Below, piece after piece: positions 57,305-64,000 of a DNA stretch of 64,000 nt. Origin of the DNA: Spirometra erinaceieuropaei (taxonomy: Eukaryota > Platyhelminthes > Cestoda > Diphyllobothriidea > Diphyllobothriidae). The notes under the pieces were generated by a model. The model had not been told where the DNA came from and did no database searches. It was given only the letters and a program-made list of their open reading frames with translations. The stretch is from NCBI GenBank assembly GCA_902702965.1, contig CACRXP010000863.1, forward strand, positions 111,072 to 175,071, written 5' to 3'. The position numbers were made by a program, and so were the translations under genes. The number at the start of each line of letters is the position of its first letter. Within the stretch, counting starts at the first letter, position 1.

Positions 57305-58168
57305 GGTTAGATCGCAGTTGGTAGCCAGGAATCGGGAAGCGGACGGCGAGGTCTCTGGCCCTTCCCCTAACCCCATACCTTAACTCTAATTCTTATCTTA
57401 ACCCCAAAACCTAACCCTAAGCCCCAAAACCCAACCGTAACTGTAATCCTAAAACGTAATCCTAAAACTGATCCTAACCCTAACCTTAACCCGTTACTCC
57501 AAACGTAATGCTAATCCGTAACCCCAACCTTAACAATAAAGCCTATTCCTAACCCTAACCTTAAACCTAAAGCCTAACAGCAACACTAAACCTAAAACCT
57601 ACCCCTAAAGCCCTAAGGCTAACAGTAAACCCTAACTGTATTAGGGACACCTAACCCTAACATTAACACTAAAACCTAACCCCAACCTTAACTCTAAAAT
57701 TCGACCCTGACCGTAACCGTAAAGCCTAAACCTAAGTCCCGAAGGCAAAGTGAAACCGAAATCCTAAAACCCAACGCTAACCCAAGCCCTAGCCATAACC
57801 CTAAACCTAGCCCTAATCTTGACCCTAACCCTAGCCTTAACCTTAACCGTAACCCTAACGAGAACCTTAACCCTAACCCTAACCGAGATCGTACACCTAA
57901 CCGTAGCCCTTAAGCATAGCCCTAACCCCAACCCTAACACTGAAGCCCGACCCTAAAACGCAAACCCTAATCCCAAAACTTAATATACACCTTACCCTAA
58001 CCCTCACTAAACCCAACAGCCTGACCGAAACGGGAGACCTGCCTAACTCAGTAGGAGCACACCTACTGATACCAAGTTCCCTAGACAAGGTAAGCACACC
58101 CACAGATAACAGGTAAGTGCGTCGACTGTATCAACGTAAAATGCCTGGCTACCAACTGCGATCTAACC
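57305..58168. mobile_element. Telomere-like repeat element with TIRs and 8-bp target duplication
   Basis: Perfect 25-bp inverted repeats lie at 57305-57329 (starting GGTTAGATCGCAGTTGGTAG) and 58144-58168. The octamer GCAAAGTG stands directly outside each, at 57297-57304 and 58169-58176. Inside, about 57360-58020 is a degenerate tract of CCCTAA, CCTTAA and related variants; about 125 bp of ordinary sequence precedes the right repeat. There is no ORF with a recognisable product. Terminal repeats plus an 8-bp duplication are the mark of cut-and-paste elements such as hAT, so this looks like a non-autonomous transposon that has captured or grown telomere-like DNA. The inverted repeat itself begins with a telomeric permutation (GGTTAG). 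Confidence 0.85.
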
Positions 58169-58199
58169 GCAAAGTGAGATGCGGGAAAGAATACTGAGA

Positions 58200-58510
58200 A
58201 AGACGAAGGAGAGTGGGGTTTCAATTAACCGTCGTCTGCCGGTCAAACTCAACTTATGGTCTAAATATCCCAACATTTGCACTCACATCCATTGATCAGT
58301 GGGATTTAAGCAGTTCAGGGCTCTACTACTCTGAGCCAGGGGTTCATTTGCCAGTCGGCTATATTCGAGAATATTCATGAACGCCCAACAAACAAGGACC
58401 CAGAATCGAATCCCAGCCCATCCATCCCCGGGATTGGGCGCGAATGACTGAGGAGGGTTAGTTAGCCAGAAACGGTCATCCCGAACCACTTTGTCGGCAT
58501 CAACAACGGT
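58200..58510. repeat. Rearranged SINE-derived sequence
   Basis: A reversed head remnant ('tactctgagccaggggttc', 58326-58346) is followed by a forward body ('gattgggcgcgaatgactga', 'gccagaaacggtcatcc', 'ctttgtcggca'). The two pieces point in opposite directions, as in the 28.1-kb and 35.8-kb cases. Confidence 0.5.
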
Positions 58511-59700
58511 AGAAAGGCGTCCACTAATCCGATTAAGGGGATATGCTCGAAGCAGAGGTTATCTTGGCCACTGTGACAGGGGTCGTTAAATACGAACTTA
58601 AAAATTATCTGTGTTGGAGAATTCTTACAACCGTCGGGTTACGAGACATGCTAGTTTAGTTGCGCTTTGGGACTCACTCTGGTGACCTTGAGGATGGTCG
58701 CATAGTAACCAGCAATGATAGGCGCGCAATCTCCTCTGCACAACATGTGGAGAGATTCAGCTTTTCCAGAGGCGCTTGATCTGACAATTTCATTATAAAA
58801 TGGTGCATACGACTGATGAAAGTAAATTCCGTAAAAGTAGGTATAAAATTCCAGTTAGAGCATAAATGGGTAATGGGTATAACCAAACCAGTGGGCCGTC
58901 GCTGTCGCTTTACTCGAACAAATCGCATTTTTCCTATTAACAAACCTTCACTTTTAATTTAATAGTGGATGACTGTTTGCTATTTCGAAAGGCCAACTTT
59001 TGAAAATTCGACGGAAATCAAGGCTTACGAAACGTGATTCACCTTACGAGCTCCACCAATGACATGTGAGGAGTCGACGGTCACTTTAAGGACTACTGTT
59101 TTCCACGTAACCTAACCGTTTCGACCAATGAAAACGACTATATGTATTTTTCGAAGTGTAATAAAGTCTGTTCCCCTGTCCTGCTCAAGCAACTTCCATA
59201 AACTGAGGACACGGTCGATAACAACATTGGTCCTGATTTCCTCCGTAGTCTTCTTCTTCTTCTTCAAGCGGTCTCTTCTCACCCTCATTAGAAGAGCGAC
59301 ATGGAGGAGGAAGCCACTTCTCAACAAATTACGACACCTGTTTGCAAGTATTCTGCGCAGCGAGGTTTCTCCGCAAAAAAATTGGTTTGGATTTTGTCGT
59401 ATGCGGTCTCTTACAAAATGCCTTGAACCTGTTATTAACAATAAAGACCATCGGTCCGCTCCAAAATGTACTCGTTGGTTATATACCTCCACATTATTCA
59501 ACCGAGAAAGAACATTCACAACTATCTATACTCAGATGGTCTTCTATCTGCTTTAAATTGACTTCTCATCGCAGAGCGCATGCCTTGGAAATACGACCTA
59601 TGTGGCTTATTTAAATTAATATCAATGACCAAACAAGCAGATCGAATTCGCCGGTAAGGGGCAAACAAAAAGGATAATCATCTTTGGCATCTCCTTTATT
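58511..59700. other. Unannotated sequence with overlapping ORFs
   Basis: ORFs of 135 codons (59112-59519, minus) and 142 codons (59128-59556, plus) occupy the same bases around a short (CTT)n. Neither shows a known domain. One may be a decayed coding fragment, but I cannot choose between them. Confidence 0.3.
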
Positions 59701-59753
59701 TTGGAGAATTACTGAACAGATTGGTAAAGTTGAGAGATCCGCGTTGGTCGTTT

Positions 59754-59841
59754 GAAGAAGAAGAAGAAGAAGAAGAAGAAGAAGAAGAAGAAGAAGAAGA
59801 AGAAGAAGAAGAAGAAGAAGAAGAAGAAGAAGAAGAAGAAG
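59754..59841. repeat. (GAA)n microsatellite
   Basis: About 29 uninterrupted units at the left edge of the palindromic PLE. It creates artificial Lys-rich (plus) and Ser-rich (minus) ORFs. Confidence 0.97.
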
Positions 59842-60775
59842 GACTCGCCGGACCAGGTTTATTTAGATGCTGACGTTTCGAAGAGCTTGGTCGGCTCTCC
59901 ATTGTCAAAGCATAAAATGCACTTAATCGATCAGAAATCCCAAGTGGCATAGTGTGTTGGTCGGCCTCATGCTGATCGATTTTTCTCTCCTCCCGCTGTC
60001 TCGGCCTCTCGGGAGATGGTTGACGGGCCAGTTGTCTGTGTGCTTTGTGAGCCACCACACCGTCGGGGGAGGTGATTGAACCAGTCTCGGGTGGTCGGTC
60101 TGGCGGTTCTTGTTCTTCTTCACCGAGTAAACCCGCCGTCGGGCTGTCTCTGTATGGCCTTCTTAAATCCAATGTGGTTGTTTGGTCCTGATCTCTACGA
60201 TGGTGATGACGTAGGACTTTGCAAGCTGCAGGAAGGTCCAGATGCCTGTTGATGGAGTGGGTCTCGGAGAACCACGCCTCGAGAGTCAGCCGTTCTGCTT
60301 TTCTGTTGCTCCGACCTAAGATGGTAGCTCGCTGGACCTTCCTGCAGCTTGCAAAGTCCTACGTCATCACCACCGTAGAGATCCGGACGAAACAACCACA
60401 TTGGACTTAAGAAGGCCATACAGAGACAGCCCGACGGCGGGTTTACTCGGTGAAGAAGAACAAGAACCGCCAGACCGACCACCCGTCGCTGGTTCAATCA
60501 CCCCCCCCCCCGACGGTGTGGTGACTCACAAAGCACACAGACAACTGGCCCGTCAACCATCCCCCGAGAGGCCGAGACAGCGGGAGGAGAGAAAAATCGA
60601 TCAGCATGAGGCCGACCAACACAATATGCCACTTGGGATTTCTGATCGATTAAGTGCATTTTACGCTTTGACAATGGAGAGCCGACCAAGCTATTCGAAA
60701 CGTCAGCATCTAAATAAACCTTTTCCGGTGAGCTAATCTTGTTCTTCTTCTTCTTCTTCTTCTTCAAATTACTGA
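59754..60775 (-). mobile_element. Large palindrome formed by a PLE 3' end
   Basis: Left arm (about 59842-60241) and right arm (about 60338-60737) are reverse complements with roughly 97% identity; the 96-bp loop between them is not duplicated. On the minus strand the loop reads LTLEAWFSETHSINRHLD, the C-terminal end of a PLE nuclease, continuing into DLPAACKVLRHH in the left arm. The left arm is thus the native 3' region and the right arm an inverted copy. (GAA)n at 59754-59841 and (CTT)n at 60738-60775 bound it. The tail ORFs (158 and 111 codons) are the same Pro/Glu/Arg-rich sequence on opposite strands. The frame just after the nuclease could be the natural C-terminus, or a 3' untranslated region. 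Confidence 0.82.
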
Positions 60776-60789
60776 GCAAAAAGGTAGAG

Positions 60790-61715
60790 GCTACGAGGAC
60801 TAAGTCTGACGTAGGTAACTTCGCCAGTCGGACATACTCCAAATCCAGGTTTGCAGACTACGGGAGGTCAGTTGTTTATTGAGTGAAACGCCCTGCCATT
60901 TAAGACATGCACCCATCCTATTGCACTCGGGCTGACGATCAACGAACTGTTTTAATAGCGGCACGAAACACGAAGGTACGGTCTAACCTCCTAGTTCTGG
61001 TCTAAAGTCATCGCATGACTCTGGGAACGGCCGTGGTGCGGAGTAAGGTTGGCCAGACGAACATTTTGTAGCCGATGTCATCTGCCGTTACGCGACCGCA
61101 TTCGTAGACCTAGACACGAACTCCTAGTCAGAAGGAAAGACTTAAACCGTATCCGAACGTCAGGGGCAGTTATAAGACCCACTGAGAATTTTTCAACGAC
61201 GCCCCCGAAAAACCCATAGTGAGTTTTGAAGCTCGCAAATTATCTCCAATTTGAAGTTCTTTGACCCGATGTTGGACCAATTTATGTGAAGGCTCTCCAA
61301 CAGAAGAGCCGCAGAGCTCTTGGTAGGTGAGAGATGGATAGCTGCATTTTCTGGTTTACTCTTAAATGGACTTCCAAGTCTCTCTCACATTGCACACTGG
61401 TTTTTTTCCGACCTGTTCCTTCTTCGCCTGGGTAGTCAAACGGACGTGATTTTTTGGGCTGTGAAACAAGAAAGTAACCCGGTACCTCATTTGAACCGGC
61501 GGAATCCACGTGGCTGAACATAGTCCACCGGTTTCAACTTCTTGCGGTTCCGGCATGGTCTGGCGGCCTCGGCTTCGTTTATTCGCTGTTGGATTTTGAT
61601 TCTGCAGCTTGGAGCAGGATAATTGATTTCCTTGGCCCTTACGACTTATAAACACGGCTCTTGGACACGTCGGTAAGACATTCACAAAGCTGTCCGGAAT
61701 TCTGGGACAGTATTC
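60790..61715. other. Unannotated sequence
   Basis: No recognised repeat. The 165-codon minus ORF at 61362-61859 ends inside PLE sequence and I regard it as a chance frame. Confidence 0.35.
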
Positions 61716-61739
61716 GGGCATGGAAGTTCCAAGTCCCAT

Positions 61740-62140
61740 TTTCGCGCAAACGGTCGCACAGTTACGAGCAGCCAATAAAGGGAGAGCACAGGTGAACACT
61801 GGTCTCCACGTCAGTGTCGGTGGGTCAGATGGTCGAGCAATCATCACACCAACATCCAACGCACGTGATGAAATTGCAGAAATTACCGACCCGAATGTCG
61901 GCCATCAAACAGTCATAACACCTAGTGCAACGATCCCTGATGAAGGGGGAGCCGTGAATATTCATAGGTATGCGGTAGAATGGCGACTGCATCCTATAAA
62001 TACTGCAGCCCCATGTGCATGAACCATCCGTGTCTGCTTTTGACTCTGATGATGGGTTCAAGTAGGAATATGAAACGTCAGGCGAATACGGCTCTTGTCC
62101 AGCAATCGTGTCTTCTTCACAAAAGCCGAAAAGGCCCCGA
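61740..62140 (+). mobile_element. Penelope-like element, 3' terminal fragment
   Basis: The frame RAQVNTGLHVSVGGSDGRAI and the continuation ITPTSNARDEIAEITDPNVG, then TVITPSATIPDEGGAVNIHR, is the C-terminal extension seen elsewhere, still open here. It is followed by 'tataaatactgcagcccc', a hammerhead-like motif and a short CTTCTTC end. The nuclease is missing: a strong 5' truncation. Confidence 0.8.
62038..62095 (+). ncRNA. Hammerhead-ribozyme-like motif, weakened stem II
   Basis: CTGATGA at 62046-62052, T, GGGTTC with GAATAT (two outer pairs lost), GAAAC, GTC, AGGCGAATACGG. The core is intact, but stem II is reduced to the inner pairs. Confidence 0.55.
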
Positions 62141-62330
62141 CCCGAACCAGGGCATTTTGGTTCTAACATTGGGACATTACCGGCTGACTACGGCAAGGAT
62201 ACCGGAAACTACCTAGTGGTTAGGGTGGGTAAAGACTGTACGAACGAACGTGTGCCCAGTTGAGTAGTGTAAACTTTATAGCACCCATGTCAAACTGCTT
62301 GTTTTTGCTATTAGCATTCATGAATATGCA

Positions 62331-62640
62331 GAAGAAGAAGAAGAAGAAGAAGAAGAAGAAGAAGAAGAAGATCGATAAAGGCAAGGGAGAGTGGAGAGGC
62401 AGTTTCTGGCTTATTAGCCGTCGTCAGACAGCCAGTCAGCCATTCCCGAAACCAGGTTTGCGTCCATCAAGCGTTTTTAAGCCCAACACTCTACTACTGA
62501 GCCAGGGACTTGTTGTCCCGTCACTTTTGACCCGAAATATTAACTATGCTGGACATGCTTTCATTGAGCCCCAGGGCATAGAGCAGCCTCCGTAACCCGA
62601 TCGGTGAGCGCACTACCAGAACGTGTCAATTTACAATATT
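62331..62640 (-). mobile_element. SINE, reversed, behind a (GAA)n tract
   Basis: (GAA)13 at 62331-62370 is followed by 'aaggcaagggagagtgg', 'ctggcttattagccgtcgtc', a reversed A box (about 62499-62510, 'actgagccagg') and the reversed 3' tail 'acccgatcggtgagcgcac'. Body and tail match the 28-kb SINE. Confidence 0.65.
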
Positions 62641-63150
62641 CTAAATGCGAAAATAAACACATATCCCAGACTTTTTAAAGTAGGGTGAGGGTGGGTAAAT
62701 TCGTTTTGGACGAAAATCCGATTGCAAGGCTGAGCACCGCACATTCTCGGACAGGTTCTTGCGACTGGCAGGGGGTTAACTGAAGTTTTCACCCTTTTTG
62801 TTTGCAGACCGCATGGATCTGGTTCAGTTTCCTCTAGAATAATCAATGCAAAACGGTGCCCAATCGGTCAGTATAATTGAAAATTAGTTTAGACTGCCAT
62901 TAATGAGGGCACAAATGAGTGTTTCACGATTGCTGTCTGGAACTCACACCCTACCTCGTCCTATTTCTGGTTTGAGCCGCGGTGTTTACGAACGTAGATC
63001 AACAGCCTGAAAAAAAACAGGCCAAGAGTCGATTTAAGTCTGGGCCTCGGATGAGAACTCGGTCAATCGATTTATCGATCTGGCGCCGGCGTAGTCACCT
63101 CTAGTCTTGCGCCGTCGGTCAATGATTAGCCTACATGCCTTATAACTGTC
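62641..63150. other. Unannotated sequence
   Basis: No gene or repeat recognised. Confidence 0.4.
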
Positions 63151-63171
63151 GCCTGTTCTGTTGCTGCTGCT

Positions 63172-63232
63172 ACTACCTCTGACGATAGACTCCTGTACGA
63201 GTCTGAAAGCTCAGGACAATAAACAAAGTGTT
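63172..63232 (+). ncRNA. Hammerhead-ribozyme-like motif, third PLE subfamily
   Basis: CTGACGA at 63179-63185, T, a perfect six-pair stem AGACTC/GAGTCT with loop CTGTAC, GAAA at 63205-63208, then GCTC and AGGACAATAAAC. Stem I can pair CCT with AGG. It ends with a CTTCTTC stretch as in other PLE termini, but no PLE coding sequence is attached. The core is intact. Confidence 0.68.
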
Positions 63233-63419
63233 CTGGCGCTCGACTCTTCTTCACTTAAACAGCTGCTATCTCCGATCGGCTCATGTAGGCATCATTCTTA
63301 TTTGGATTTTGCTAAGCTTCACTCGACAATCTGACCAGCAGCACTCACAAACTGTTTCAGAACGCACGGAATATCCCAACTACCCTGCAACAACGTCATC
63401 CGAATGTACGAGAGGTGCT

Positions 63420-64000
63420 TCTTTGCCCGAGCTCCGCCCACCCTGTGCATCCAATAAGGCGTTGGCAGTCTCCATCGGGTGGTTGCGTGCACAAACACTC
63501 ATGCACAGAATGTTTATGAAAAATTAACGGACTCCTTGTGTCTGTGGGTCTTCTATCCTCCCCGCCCCCGTCCCCCCCCCCTCCCCCATCTCCGTCACAC
63601 CTCCGCTCTCCTCTTTCCCCCCTCACGCCAGGCACCGGCTTTTAACGCTAGCCTGTATCGGAGTGTGTGTGTGTGTTTGGGCGGGCTCACGCACACGCAG
63701 TGGGATTGACGCGATTGGTCAGCCGACCTGACGAGCAGAACGGCGGGCTATTGCGTGCGTAGACCGCCCTGGCTTCGTGGATCGCGTGCACAAAGTCATT
63801 TGCGCCAATACTGAACTGCTAGTCGGACGGCTGCGCCCGCGCGCTCTGCGCAAAAGCCACAATGAAACAACTCCAGCATCGTTGTTGCGTGCAAGCCCAG
63901 TTTGCACACACAGCCAGTCCCTTTCAATCCGTAGCCAAATATGCGCGCTGGAGCAGGCGTTTGGCGGGGGAGGGGGTAGATGCGGGGGCGTGGGGGAGGG
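63420..64000. other. GC-rich end of window
   Basis: C-rich (63545-63620), (GT)n near 63662 and G-rich DNA at the very end surround a CpG-containing segment. ORFs here follow base composition. It could be the start of a CpG-rich promoter region, but the window ends before this can be judged. Confidence 0.35.

Noticed and set aside
57360..58020. True chromosome end or simple chromosome-fusion scar
   Set aside because: The tract is internal, highly degenerate, and bounded by inverted repeats with a target duplication, which fits transposition better.
59112..59556. Opposed ORFs of 135 and 142 codons
   Set aside because: They overlap completely on opposite strands, include a (CTT)n run and have no known motif; neither can be preferred.
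59696..60172. 158-codon Ser-run ORF as a host gene
   Set aside because: The Ser run is (GAA)n read in reverse, and the rest is the PLE 3' arm duplicated in the palindrome.

Overview
This window reads as gene-poor eukaryotic DNA that is mostly layered, decayed transposable elements. There are no operons, no ribosome binding sites and no dense gene array. I find no convincing host protein-coding gene. The protein-level signal comes from retroelement endonucleases of the GIY-YIG type (Penelope-like elements, PLEs), one Tc1-like transposase pseudogene and one mariner transposase fragment. The PLEs with hammerhead-ribozyme-like ends, tRNA-derived SINEs and TTAGGG-like tracts would fit a parasitic flatworm, and a large-genome (diphyllobothriid-type) tapeworm is my best guess. 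That is inference from element content; no ribosomal or mitochondrial marker is present to prove it.

Layout. 0-3 kb: two rearranged PLE remnants, one set between ~290-bp direct repeats. 3.5-4.5 kb: first palindromic TA-flanked MITE. 4.5-8.2 kb: nothing recognised. 8.2-9.4 kb: interrupted PLE. 9.4-11 kb: short dispersed repeats and a SINE tail. 11.5 kb: mariner fragment. 12.4-13.4 kb: MITE. 13.8-16.7 kb: PLE remnants beside a long trinucleotide tract. 19-21.6 kb: GC-rich block, degenerate telomere-like tract, and a GIY-YIG ORF of a second PLE lineage between direct repeats. 22.3-23.3 kb: Tc1-like pseudogene. 24.7-42 kb: mainly MITEs, one hosting a tandem SINE dimer and another hosting a PLE with a clean 12-bp target duplication. 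44-57 kb: more PLEs and MITEs, with AT-rich unannotated DNA at 45.8-49.4 kb. 57.3-58.2 kb: a telomere-like tract enclosed by perfect 25-bp inverted repeats and an 8-bp target duplication. 59.7-60.8 kb: an almost perfect large palindrome made from the 3' end of a PLE. 61.7-64 kb: PLE tails, a SINE and a GC-rich end.

How the parts relate. The PLE copies share one plan: a 3'-terminal module with a hammerhead-like fold occurs at the end of the coding strand and, in the better preserved copies, again in inverted orientation at the other end. Ends often touch (GAA)n/(CTT)n or other trinucleotide tracts. Two related MITE families (A and B here) have ~365-bp inverted arms, a non-palindromic spacer and TA at both sides, so they look like Tc1/mariner-type non-autonomous elements. 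PLEs and SINEs sit inside MITEs, which gives a relative order of insertion. The most unusual object is the telomere-like element at 57,305-58,168.
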